A stretch of DNA of 64,000 nt from Nitratidesulfovibrio sp. (GTDB taxonomy: Bacteria > Desulfobacterota > Desulfovibrionia > Desulfovibrionales > Desulfovibrionaceae). Location: the NCBI RefSeq assembly GCF_040373385.1, contig NZ_JBDXXH010000001.1, positions 551,583 to 615,582 on the forward strand. The letters run 5' to 3'. Below are positions 25,697 to 34,071 of the stretch, piece by piece (position 1 is the stretch's first letter; each line of letters starts with the position of its first letter). Both the position numbers and the translations under genes were made by a program. The notes below the pieces were generated by a model that searched no databases, was not told the DNA's origin, and worked only from the letters and a program-made list of their open reading frames with translations.

Positions 25697-27138
25697 GCCG
25701 TCACCAGGCATCTGCCGTCCATGTGAAAAAGGTGCACCGTCACCGTGACGCTTTCCGCCCCGCCTGTCCAGCCATGGGCGGCATCGCGGGCGCGCTCGGC
25801 CACGGCGCGCAGCACGGCGGGGTGGGCCGGGTCGGCCAGCAGCAGTTCCAGGGCCTGCCCGGCGGTGTTGGCGGCGGCCACCGCCGCGCATGTTTCCGTG
25901 CCCGCGCCCGCGCTGGCGGACCAGCGGGCCAGCAGGGGCAGGTCCAGCGGGGCCGTGTGGGCGTGGGTGTGCGGCAGCCCCTGCGCCAGCTTGACCAGCT
26001 TGCCGAAAAAGCAGCCCCAGGTCACGCGGGCAAATCCGCGCTGGGCGGCGGCGGCCAGCGAGAAGGCCGCGAAATCCGCCGCCTGCACGAAGGCCAGCGG
26101 CGGCAGGGCGGGGTGGGCGCGCATGAGCAGGGTTTCGCTGCGTCGTCCGGTGGACAGGCAGACCTCGGTCAGCCCGGCAGCGCGGGCCACGTCCAGCCCT
26201 TGCGCCACGGCGGCCTGCCACGCGTCGTGGCTGTAGGGGCGCACCGTGCCCCGCGTTCCCAAAATGGAAATGCCGCCCACGATGCCCAGGCGCGGGTTCA
26301 GGGTGTGCCGGGCGATGCGCTGGCCCTCGGGCACCCGCACGGTGACGCGCACCGTGCCCTGCCAGCCCGCCGCCGCGCATTCGTGATGCACGGCGAAGGC
26401 CAGTTGCCTGCGCGGTTCGGGGTTGATGGCCGGTTCGCCCACGGCCACGGGCAGGCCGGGCAGGGTGACCCGGCCCACGCCCGTGCCGCCGCGCAGCAGT
26501 ACGGTGATGCCGTCGTGCAGCGGACATAACGCGGGCGCGGGCGCCGTGTGCGGGGCGGGGGAAACGGGGGCGCCGGGGGGGGCATCGCAGCCGGGGAAAG
26601 GCAGGGGCAGGTCGGGCGTGCCGCCTTCCGTCAGTTCCCCCGCGTCATAAATCAGGCCGCCAGCGGCATGCGCCAGGCCGTCAGCGCCATGAGCCAGGCT
26701 ATCCGGGTCTTGCGACAGGGTTGCCCCTGCGGGGGCGCATTCCACCAGCGCCTCGATGCGCGCCCTGTGGGTGGCGTCCGGATCGTCGCCGCCGTCCTTG
26801 ATCACCACGCCCAGTGCCGCGCAACAGCCCGCGCGCGCGCCAACAAGGGGCGTCACCTCGGCCACGGGCACGTCCAGCCAGCCCGCCGGGGCGGCGTTGC
26901 CCCCGCTGTTTTCGCTGCCCCCGCTCTCAACGCTGGTGGAGGCGAACGGCGGCAGCGGCACGGCCACCACGTCCGGTGCCGCGCCGCGCAACAGCAGGCG
27001 CAGGGCGGCCATGGCGGCGGCTGCCAGGGCAGAACCCGTGGTGAAGCCCTCGCGCAGTTCCACGCCCTGCGGCTGCGCGTCTGGGGGTGCGTCGCCGGGT
27101 GTGACGGGCGAAGTATAGTCCGTGCAAATATTTTTCAT
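25693..27138 (-). CDS. cbiD: CbiD, cobalt-precorrin-5B C1-methyltransferase
   Basis: The 481-residue product has the CbiD hallmarks: LREGFTTGSALAAAAMAAL at the N-terminus, INPEPRRQL, PRLGIVGGISILGTRGTVRPYS and TGRRSE. CbiD methylates C1 and marks the oxygen-independent corrinoid route. It is longer than usual because of an alanine/glycine/aspartate-rich insert (about residues 135-200). The start at 27138 has no clear ribosome binding site. It is the first gene of cbiD-cbiET-SBP-cobM, with 58 bases to the divergent MauE-like gene; no cobalamin riboswitch fits in that gap. Confidence 0.92.
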   Translation of the reverse strand: MKNICTDYTSPVTPGDAPPDAQPQGVELREGFTTGSALAAAAMAALRLLLRGAAPDVVAVPLPPFASTSVESGGSENSGGNAAPAGWLDVPVAEVTPLVGARAGCCAALGVVIKDGGDDPDATHRARIEALVECAPAGATLSQDPDSLAHGADGLAHAAGGLIYDAGELTEGGTPDLPLPFPGCDAPPGAPVSPAPHTAPAPALCPLHDGITVLLRGGTGVGRVTLPGLPVAVGEPAINPEPRRQLAFAVHHECAAAGWQGTVRVTVRVPEGQRIARHTLNPRLGIVGGISILGTRGTVRPYSHDAWQAAVAQGLDVARAAGLTEVCLSTGRRSETLLMRAHPALPPLAFVQAADFAAFSLAAAAQRGFARVTWGCFFGKLVKLAQGLPHTHAHTAPLDLPLLARWSASAGAGTETCAAVAAANTAGQALELLLADPAHPAVLRAVAERARDAAHGWTGGAESVTVTVHLFHMDGRCLVTA

Positions 27139-27196
27139 ATCAACGGATTGGAACAATCGATTTGACGTGGGGGCGCCGCTCTGTAAGCACCGGAAC

Positions 27197-27751
27197 ATGC
27201 TATCAGCAAACGCCTCGTCACGCAGCAGTGGGGAAGGCGGGTACGCCGGGCCGGTAACGGACGGCGTTTCCGTCCCTTCCGGCACGGGCACCGGAATGGT
27301 GCAGCGTCTGCTGACCCACGTGTGGTGCCAGCGCGCGGTGCGCGTGGCCCTGGCGCTGGTCTTCGTGGCGGCGGGCGGGGCCAAGCTGGCCGACGTGCGC
27401 GGCTTTGCCGAAATCATCCACCATTACGGGATACTGCCCGTGTGGTCCGTGGGGCCGGTGGCGCTGCTGCTGCCCCTGGCCGAGGTGATCGCCGGGGTTG
27501 GGCTGCTGTTCGCCGTGCGCGGCAGCCTGGCGGCCATCACCGCCATGTGCCTGCTGTTTCTCGGCGTGCTGGGATACGCGCTGGCGACGGGGCTGTCCAT
27601 CGGCGATTGCGGCTGCTTCGCCCCCGGTGAACTGCCGGAGGGCGTGGAAGATGGTTCCGCCCTGCGCGGGGCGCTTGTGCGCGACCTCGTGCTGTTGGCT
27701 GGCGTAGCCTATCTGTATGCCTGGCGTCGGTTGCGCCGTCGCGTTGCCTGA
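27197..27751 (+). CDS. MauE/DoxX-like membrane protein
   Basis: The 184-residue protein has four predicted membrane helices after a polar N-terminus (about 35 residues): RVALALVFVAAGGAKLAD, PVALLLPLAEVIAGVGLLF, ITAMCLLFLGVLGYALATG and a last helix after a DCGCF motif. This is the MauE/DoxX layout; the CGC pair between the third and fourth helices suggests thiol redox chemistry with a periplasmic partner. The start is uncertain (27197, or ATG at 27296 just before the first helix). A rhodanese lipoprotein gene follows by 104 bases, which supports a shared sulfur/thiol role. Confidence 0.72.
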   Translation: MLSANASSRSSGEGGYAGPVTDGVSVPSGTGTGMVQRLLTHVWCQRAVRVALALVFVAAGGAKLADVRGFAEIIHHYGILPVWSVGPVALLLPLAEVIAGVGLLFAVRGSLAAITAMCLLFLGVLGYALATGLSIGDCGCFAPGELPEGVEDGSALRGALVRDLVLLAGVAYLYAWRRLRRRVA

Positions 27752-27855
27752 AGCCTGATGCAAGGGCCCGCCACGGGCCGTGGCATGCCCCTTCGTCGCG
27801 GGTCGTTCCGGGGGTGTGCAGGATTTTCGTTCCACAAACTCTTGAGGAGGTTGCG

Positions 27856-28377
27856 ATGTCTTTGAAGAAGCTGGTTGCCCCGTTGGTGCTGCTTGCCGCG
27901 CTTGGTCTTGCCGGGTGCAACAATCCCTTTGCCGGGCCGTCCGAGGTTGACCTGGAAGCCAAGGCCGTGAAGCTGTCGCGCGACACCGCCAAGGGCGGCT
28001 ACGAGCTGCTGACCGTGGCCGAACTGAAGAAGTGGCAGGACGAGGGCAAGGACATGCTCATCGTCGACACCATGCCCTTCGAGGATTCGTACAAGAAGAA
28101 CCACATTCCCAATGCGGTGCAGTTCCTGTTCCCCATCCCGGACATGCCGGAATGGAAGATGACCGAGACCGGCGACAAGAGCGAGCAGGACTTCGAAAAG
28201 CTGCTCGGCCCGGACAAGGACCGCCCGCTGGTGTTCTACTGCGGCTTCGTGAAGTGCACCCGCTCGCACAACGGTGCGGTGTGGGCGAAGAAGCTGGGCT
28301 ACAACAAGGTGTACCGCCTGCCCGGCGGCATCGTGGCCTGGAAGGAAGCCGGATACCCCGCGAAGACCGTGAACTAG
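27856..28377 (+). CDS. rhodanese-domain lipoprotein
   Basis: The 173-residue product has a lipoprotein signal with lipobox LAGC (Cys21) and a rhodanese-like domain (about residues 50-170) with LIVDTMPFEDSYKKNHIPNA, the active-site segment VFYCGFVKCTRSHNGA (Cys129, with a second Cys134) and the closing RLPGGIVAWKEAGYP. Rhodaneses carry a persulfide on the catalytic Cys and transfer sulfane sulfur. Anchoring in the periplasmic face of a membrane is implied by the lipobox. GAGGAGG lies five bases before the start. A strong terminator follows. Confidence 0.88.
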   Translation: MSLKKLVAPLVLLAALGLAGCNNPFAGPSEVDLEAKAVKLSRDTAKGGYELLTVAELKKWQDEGKDMLIVDTMPFEDSYKKNHIPNAVQFLFPIPDMPEWKMTETGDKSEQDFEKLLGPDKDRPLVFYCGFVKCTRSHNGAVWAKKLGYNKVYRLPGGIVAWKEAGYPAKTVN

Positions 28378-28385
28378 CCGATTCC

Positions 28386-28425
28386 GGCGGGGCGGCGCAC
28401 CATGCGGCGCCCCGCCTTTTCTTTT
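28386..28425 (+). terminator. rho-independent terminator after the rhodanese gene
   Basis: A 14-bp stem with one mismatch (28386-28399 with 28403-28416) is followed by TTTTCTTTT. Confidence 0.85.
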
Positions 28426-28502
28426 GCCGCCGACCGACCGGGACGGGCCGGAAGCGGATTTCCCGCTTGCCCGACCGCAGGGCGCGGCATATCAGGACTG
28501 GC

Positions 28503-29285
28503 ATGAAGACAGACCGTCCCCCGAATCCCGATGCGGACGACGCAGCACGCGCCGCCTGCCCGGACGCGTGCCCGGGCGCCTGCCCGGACGCGTGCGACCT
28601 TGCCTGCGGCAACGCGTGCGAAGGCTGCGGGGATGGTGCGTCCGATGACTGTCCGGTGCCCGGTGATGCCCCCTGCGGTGCCCCCCGCCCCCTGCCGGAT
28701 GACGATTTGTCAGCCCCGGTCAGTCTGACGGCCCCCGTCCCGGCGGATCCCGTGGTCGAGGCCATCCGTCGCAGGGCCGAGAACCTGTTCGACACCCGCC
28801 AGTTGCTCTGCGCAGAGGCCGTGCTGCACGCCGTGGCCGAGACGCTGGGCGGTCCCCTGTCCCCGGACCAGGCCGCCGCGCTGGGCACGCCGTTCTGTCA
28901 GGGCATGGGCGGCGCGGGCTGCACCTGCGGCGCGCTGAGCGGCGCCGTGGCCGCCGTGGGGCTGTTCCGTGGCAGGCCGGAGCGCGGCGCGGGCGGCACC
29001 AAGGGCCGGGCGCTGGCCCGCCGGATGCACGACGCGTTTCGCGCCGACTGCGGGGCCACCTGCTGCCGGGTGCTCATCCGCCACGTGCGCCACGACAAGG
29101 CGGCCCACTTCGCCCAATGCCGCAGTCTTACCGGCAAGGGGGCCGTGCTGGCCGCTCGTGCACTGCTGGCCGAGGGCGTGCTGCCCCTTGACGGGGCATT
29201 GTCCCTTCCGATGGACACCGGCCTGACCCTGTGGCGCAACCGCCTGCGGGCGCTGCTGCGCCTGCCCTTGTGCCGCCGGGGCTGA
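28503..29285 (+). CDS. C_GCAxxG_C_C-family redox protein with Cys-rich N-terminus
   Basis: The 260-residue protein has a C-terminal domain (about residues 85-240) with LLCAEAVL, GMGGAGCTCGALSGAVAAVGL and CGATCCRVLIRH, matching the C_GCAxxG_C_C family of putative redox proteins found in anaerobes. Ahead of it, residues 19-42 contain seven cysteines spaced by three residues (CPDACPGACPDACDLACGNACEGC), encoded by a 24-base repeat, which could bind metal. No signal peptide is seen. AGGA precedes the start. Function in vivo is unknown. Confidence 0.75.
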   Translation: MKTDRPPNPDADDAARAACPDACPGACPDACDLACGNACEGCGDGASDDCPVPGDAPCGAPRPLPDDDLSAPVSLTAPVPADPVVEAIRRRAENLFDTRQLLCAEAVLHAVAETLGGPLSPDQAAALGTPFCQGMGGAGCTCGALSGAVAAVGLFRGRPERGAGGTKGRALARRMHDAFRADCGATCCRVLIRHVRHDKAAHFAQCRSLTGKGAVLAARALLAEGVLPLDGALSLPMDTGLTLWRNRLRALLRLPLCRRG

Positions 29286-29323
29286 CCCCCGGCGGGTTTC
29301 CTGCCTTTCCTTCGTTTTCTGCC

Positions 29324-30319
29324 CTACACCAGCAGCACCGTGGAACCGGTGGTCCGGCGCGACTCCAGCGCGCGGTGCGCGTCGGCGGCCTGCGCCAGCG
29401 GGAAGGTCTGGTTCACCTGCACCTGCACGATGCCCGCACGCACCACGTCGAACAGGTCGCGCGCGTGGGCCAGCAGGTTGGGCCGCTTGGCGGTGTAATG
29501 CATCAGGCTGGGCCGGGTGAGGAACAGCGAGCCCTTGGCCGCCAGCAGGGCGGGGTTGAACGGCTCCACGCTGCCGGACGACTGCCCGAACGAGACCATG
29601 GTGCCCATGGGCCGCAGGCAGTCCAGCGATGCCATGAACGTGGCCTGCCCCACCGAATCGTACACCACGTCCACGCCGCGTCCGTCGGTGAGTTCGCGCA
29701 CCCTGGCCGCCACGTCTTCCTGCCGGTACAGGATGACGTGCTGGCAGCCGTTGGCCCGCGCGCGTTCGGCCTTGGCCTCGTCGCCCGCCGTGCCGATGAC
29801 CGTGGCCCCCAGATGCCGCGCCCACGGCACCACAAGCGACCCTACGCCCCCCGCCGCCGCATGCACCAGCATGGTGGTGCCCTCCGTCACCGGGTAGCAG
29901 CCGTACAGCAGGTAGCGCGCGGTCATGCCGCGCAGCATCATGCCCGCCGCCGTGACGAAGTCGATGTCGTCGGGCAGCACCACCAGCCGGTGGGCGGGAA
30001 TCAGGCGGCGTTCGGCATAGGCCCCCACGGGGTTGCCCGCGTAGGCCACCCGGTCGCCGGGCTGCACCTCGGTCACGCCGTCGCCCACGGCCTCCACGGT
30101 GCCCGCGCCTTCCATGCCGGGGATGGCGGGCAGCGCGGGCAGCGGGTACAGCCCGGTGCGGTGGTATACGTCGATGAAATTGAGCCCCACGGCCCCGTGG
30201 CGCACCAGCGCCTCGCCGGGGCCGGGCGTGCCGGGGGTGTGGTCTTCCCAGCGCAGCACTTCCGGCCCGCCGGTTTCATGAAAGAAGATGGCCTTGGATG
30301 GTTCGGACGATGTGGGCAT
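29324..30319 (-). CDS. qor: NADPH:quinone oxidoreductase (zinc-independent MDR family)
   Basis: The 331-residue product is a medium-chain dehydrogenase/reductase of the quinone oxidoreductase type: HGAVGLNFIDVYHRTGLYP near the N-terminus, PGMEGAGTVEAVGDGV, then the Rossmann motif AAAGGVGSLVVPWARHLGA and DVVYDSVGQATF. Zinc ligands are absent, as in Qor. It probably reduces quinones or enones with NADPH in the cytoplasm. GGAGG precedes the ATG at 30319. It is a single-gene unit. Confidence 0.9.
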   Translation of the reverse strand: MPTSSEPSKAIFFHETGGPEVLRWEDHTPGTPGPGEALVRHGAVGLNFIDVYHRTGLYPLPALPAIPGMEGAGTVEAVGDGVTEVQPGDRVAYAGNPVGAYAERRLIPAHRLVVLPDDIDFVTAAGMMLRGMTARYLLYGCYPVTEGTTMLVHAAAGGVGSLVVPWARHLGATVIGTAGDEAKAERARANGCQHVILYRQEDVAARVRELTDGRGVDVVYDSVGQATFMASLDCLRPMGTMVSFGQSSGSVEPFNPALLAAKGSLFLTRPSLMHYTAKRPNLLAHARDLFDVVRAGIVQVQVNQTFPLAQAADAHRALESRRTTGSTVLLV

Positions 30320-30663
30320 GCGTGCCTCCCGCGTGGGGCAGAGGTGGATGTTTGCCTTGCATGGTAGGGCAGCTTGGGGGTTCGCACAAGACGGTCCGGA
30401 AAAGTAACCGGGTTCCTCAGGGGGAACAGGGGGAACAGGGGGAACGGGGGGAACGGGGGGAACGGGGGGAACGCGGGGAGTGTGGGGAAAGGGTCGGGAA
30501 CGGAGGGGTGGACGGGCGGAGGATGCCAGCCGGAAGGGCGGTGCGGAAAGGCGGCAGCCGGGCGGATGCCGCTGGCGGCTGATGGCGACGGGCCGTACAG
30601 GCGACGGGCCGTACAGGTGACGGGGCCTACAGGGCGACGGGCCATTGTCCCTGCGCGGGACGC
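30320..30663. other. intergenic region with a G-rich 9-base tandem repeat
   Basis: Six near-perfect copies of a 9-base unit (GGGGGAACG/A) run from about 30420 to 30473. Further on, three spaced copies of GACGGGCCGTACAGG-like sequence occur (about 30588-30645). No gene is supported; the open frames through the repeat translate to Gly-Glu-Arg or Pro-Phe-Pro runs. Confidence 0.6.
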
Positions 30664-30691
30664 CAAAAGGAAAGCCCCGCCGAAGCGGGGC
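30664..30691 (-). terminator. terminator of the 1019-residue gene
   Basis: In the minus direction a 7-bp stem with a TTCG tetraloop (30691-30674) is followed by TTTCCTTTT. It lies about 80 bases after the stop. Confidence 0.75.
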
Positions 30692-30774
30692 CAGTGGGGC
30701 GAGCAAAGGCGGGGTTACCGCGGCTCGCGCCGCCTGTATGGCATGAAAGCGCGGGCCGGGCAAGGGGCGGCGGG

Positions 30775-33700
30775 TCACACCGGCGACGCGATGCGGTTCC
30801 CCACCGTATCAACGCCGGTAAGCCGCGACATGGCCGTCAGGTATTCCGCGTTGCGGTCCAGGTAGAAGGCCAGGGGCTTGGAGAAGTTCTTGCCCACGAT
30901 GCCGTCCACGAACAGCTGGCTCACCTCGCGCTCGCGGGTCAGCACCATCTGCGAGCGGGCCAGGATGGCCTTTTCTTCCGGCGACATGTCGCGCACCAGC
31001 AGCGAAAGCACGTTGCGCGCGCGCGGCTGGTACATCCAGAAGTACATCATGTCCAGGGCATTGATGATGATGGTCCGCTCCAGGTCTTCGGCCTCGGCCT
31101 CCACCGCGCGGATGAACTGCTTGGGCTGCGAGAGCAGTTCCAGCACGTCTTCTTCGGGGAACAGCAGTTCCAGCCTGGAGAAGGTGTCGAACAGCTGGTG
31201 CAGCTTGCTTTCGTAGTCCCAGCGGCGGATGCGCATGTTGTTGTTGCGGTCGGCATAGCCTTCCACGGCACCGGCGATGGTGTCGGACGCCATCTTGGAG
31301 ATGACCGCCGCATAGGGCTGGATAAGCGCGGTGGGGTTGGGCACGTGCATCAGCACCAGAAGTTCCACCAGCATCTCGCTGTAGAGCAGTGAGGTGGGGA
31401 TGGCCAGCACGCTGCGGAAGATGTTGCCGAGCACCGCCTCCTTGGGCAGGCCCCGGTAGATGTTGTGCGCGGCGATGTAGGCCCCGTTGGCGGCCGAAAT
31501 GACGGCGTAGACCAGGGTGGGGTTGTTGCTCACCGTCATCCCGAAGCCCTGTTCCAGCAGCAGCACGCGGATGACGTTTTCCAGCAGCGGCACGGAAATG
31601 CCCGTGAACAGCAGCGAATCGCTTATCCGGCTCCAGCTCACGTAGTCGTTCCAGCGCAGCAGGGGCGACCGGCTTACGCCGCCGCCGCCCGTCACGGCCT
31701 GGATGACGTTGCGCACCCCGGTGATGCCGAACCAGATGGTGGTCCACAGCATGGCCGTGAGCAGGCTGTCCTGGGTCTGCATGAACGAGAGCACGGCGGG
31801 GATGAACCCGGCCAGAACCTTCAGCGCGTTGGATACGCCGGTGTTCAGGTAGCGCATGCCCATCCAGCGCTTGCACACGGCCCCGCCGCGCATGTGCAGC
31901 GAAAGGCCGTTGCCGCCGCTACGCGCAAAGCCCCCCAGGGTGGCGATGTTGCCGCGCGGGGTGACGCGCGAGGTGTCGGTGCGCACCACCCATTCGCGCG
32001 ACCGGCGAAAGCCGAAGCGCGAACAACCCGGCAGCCGCCGCACCAGGCTTACCAGCGTGGGGCTGGGCAGCACGGGGGTGCGCCGTTCCAGCATGCTTTC
32101 GCGCAGGTACACCTCGGTGTGCACGGGAATGATCTGGCGCATGGTGTCGCGCGGGTCGTCGATCTGCTTCTGGGCGCGGCGGGGCAGCGTTTCGCGGAAC
32201 ACCAGCCCCATGCCGTGCACCCGGTGCGAGCGGCTGGTGGAATCGCTGCCGATGCGCGATTTCAGCTGCACCGACTTGTAGAACGCTTGCAACCGGGGGA
32301 TGTTGCGCAGGATGCGGCGGAATTTTTCGCACCGTTCGGGGGCATCGAGCCCGCCGGTTTCGGCGTAGTCCCGGATCAGCGCGCGGATAAGCCGCTTCAG
32401 CCGGGGGGCGCTGCCGCTGTTGATGGCCAGTTGCAACTCGTTGATGGCCCGGATGTTGGCCACGTGGGCCTCGTCGCCTTCCGCCCAGTCCTTGAGGTTG
32501 AACAGTTCGAGGTGGGTGATCAGCCCTTCGCAGTCCCACAGCAGCTCGAGCACGTCGGCCACGGTGAGTTCCGAGAGGTTCAGGGTGATGCGGTAGCCGC
32601 TGTGCAGGCTGGTCAGCCAGTCCAGCAGGGCGCGGGGCGGCGTGCGCAGGATGTCGGGCACGTCGGCCCCTTCATGGGGCACGAAGGGCGAGGGAATGTC
32701 CGGGTTGCGCGCTGGGACCAGCCACAGGTCGTGCACGGTCTCGGCATCCAGTCCGTCCAGGCGCTGCACCAGGGCCTCTATAGCCTCGCGTTCCGGCTGG
32801 GTGGCCATGGACCATTCGTCGCGCAGTTCCTCGACCCGCCCCTGCAAGGCGGGCACCAGCCGCTTGTGGATGAATTCGGCCAGGTGCAGCAGCGATGCCT
32901 GCCCCGTGCCCACGAAGGCCAGGAATTCTTCGCGGTGCAGCGGTTCCAGGGTAAGCCCGAATTCCTCGTTGATGGTGCGGCGGTGGCGCTCGTTGTAGCG
33001 GCGCAGCACCTGCAACACGTATTCCGCGAGATATTGCGAGGCCTTGCGGCCTTCCTGCATCAGGTGCTGGGTAGGGGTTTCTTCCAGAAACGACAGGAAG
33101 CCCTGCGAATCGGAAAAGCCGCGCGGCACCCAGATGAGTTCGGCGTACTGGTTGCGCGCGGGTACCCGGAACTCCACCCCGATGCGGACGGAAACCCCCA
33201 TGATGTCGGCGGCCTGCATCAGTTCGCGGGCGGCGGCGGATTCCACGAAGTTGTAATAGATGACCGTAAGATGCCGGATACCCTTGATCCACGCGTCCAT
33301 GATCAGGTGGGTGGGGTTCTTGCGGCCCTTGGTGTTGGCGTCGTGCACGTGGTTGTCGAAGGCCAGCTGGTTCCACTCTTCCGGCATTTCCAGCAGGTGG
33401 TACTGGGCCAGCAGGGTGCGCACGATGCGGGGCTTGCCCGACGCGGCGCGCCGGAAGTCGTGCGCCAGCTTGAGCTGGCGGCAGGTGTCGCCATGGGCGC
33501 GCACGAGATCCTTCATGATCTGGATGAGCACGCGCGCCGTGTTGCGGCGCAGGCCGGTCTGTGCGCTGTACAGCACCTCGTCGCGCAGGGTCTGGAGGGC
33601 CAGCAGGCGGTCTTCCGCCAGGCCCGCCTCCAGCGAATCCAGCAGGTTGATCACCGCGTAGGCCACGCGCAGTTCGCGCGAGACGGCAAGTTCCTTGATG

Positions 33701-33834
33701 CCGTGCGGGTGCAGGCTGGCATCGAACAGCTTGCGCACGAAGGGGCTGGGAGTGCGGGCCTTCTCCAGCACCTTGTTGACCATGAGCAAGAGCTCGTGGT
33801 CCTGCTGGTCGAAGAAGAGCGTGCGAAATGCCAT
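30775..33834 (-). CDS. large uncharacterised protein with PHP-like segment and C-terminal membrane region
   Basis: The 1019-residue product is not recognised. Residues about 155-225 resemble a PHP metal-dependent phosphoesterase core: FDNHVHDANTKGRKNP (His162, His164), IKGIRHLTVIYYN and MGVSVRIGVEF. The usual TDH of motif II reads IYY, so metal ligands look incomplete. Residues 300-560 are helical and charged. Residues about 655-820 contain several hydrophobic segments (VLAGFIPAVLSF, MLWTTIWFGITG, LLFTGISVPLLENV, AVISAANGAYIAAHNI, LLYSEMLVELLVLM). The last 200 residues are soluble. No clear ribosome binding site. It follows the DapF-like gene and has its own terminator. Confidence 0.85.
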   Translation of the reverse strand: MAFRTLFFDQQDHELLLMVNKVLEKARTPSPFVRKLFDASLHPHGIKELAVSRELRVAYAVINLLDSLEAGLAEDRLLALQTLRDEVLYSAQTGLRRNTARVLIQIMKDLVRAHGDTCRQLKLAHDFRRAASGKPRIVRTLLAQYHLLEMPEEWNQLAFDNHVHDANTKGRKNPTHLIMDAWIKGIRHLTVIYYNFVESAAARELMQAADIMGVSVRIGVEFRVPARNQYAELIWVPRGFSDSQGFLSFLEETPTQHLMQEGRKASQYLAEYVLQVLRRYNERHRRTINEEFGLTLEPLHREEFLAFVGTGQASLLHLAEFIHKRLVPALQGRVEELRDEWSMATQPEREAIEALVQRLDGLDAETVHDLWLVPARNPDIPSPFVPHEGADVPDILRTPPRALLDWLTSLHSGYRITLNLSELTVADVLELLWDCEGLITHLELFNLKDWAEGDEAHVANIRAINELQLAINSGSAPRLKRLIRALIRDYAETGGLDAPERCEKFRRILRNIPRLQAFYKSVQLKSRIGSDSTSRSHRVHGMGLVFRETLPRRAQKQIDDPRDTMRQIIPVHTEVYLRESMLERRTPVLPSPTLVSLVRRLPGCSRFGFRRSREWVVRTDTSRVTPRGNIATLGGFARSGGNGLSLHMRGGAVCKRWMGMRYLNTGVSNALKVLAGFIPAVLSFMQTQDSLLTAMLWTTIWFGITGVRNVIQAVTGGGGVSRSPLLRWNDYVSWSRISDSLLFTGISVPLLENVIRVLLLEQGFGMTVSNNPTLVYAVISAANGAYIAAHNIYRGLPKEAVLGNIFRSVLAIPTSLLYSEMLVELLVLMHVPNPTALIQPYAAVISKMASDTIAGAVEGYADRNNNMRIRRWDYESKLHQLFDTFSRLELLFPEEDVLELLSQPKQFIRAVEAEAEDLERTIIINALDMMYFWMYQPRARNVLSLLVRDMSPEEKAILARSQMVLTREREVSQLFVDGIVGKNFSKPLAFYLDRNAEYLTAMSRLTGVDTVGNRIASPV

Positions 33835-34071
33835 GGATATGTCGCAGTGACGCCGTGCGTCCGTGAAGGGTGCGGGAGCCCCGGCAAGGGCTCCGTGGCG
33901 ATGCCGGAAAATGTGGGCGGCAACCGCGTGATTACGGGAGGTTCCCGTGCATGCATTGTTACGGAAAGGTTACGACGCCGTCAATCGGGGCGCGCGTCGG
34001 GCGCGGGCAACGCACCGCCGATGCAGGGAAAGCCGTGCGCAAGGCCCGCCGGGGAGTGTGCGGCCTTGCGG

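Noticed and set aside
27139..27196. Cobalamin riboswitch before cbiD
   Set aside because: The gap to the divergent gene is only 58 bases and no B12-box-like sequence is present.
30400..30660. Open frames through the G-rich 9-base repeat
   Set aside because: They translate only to the repeat itself (Gly-Glu-Arg or Pro-Phe-Pro runs) and have no start signals or conserved ends.
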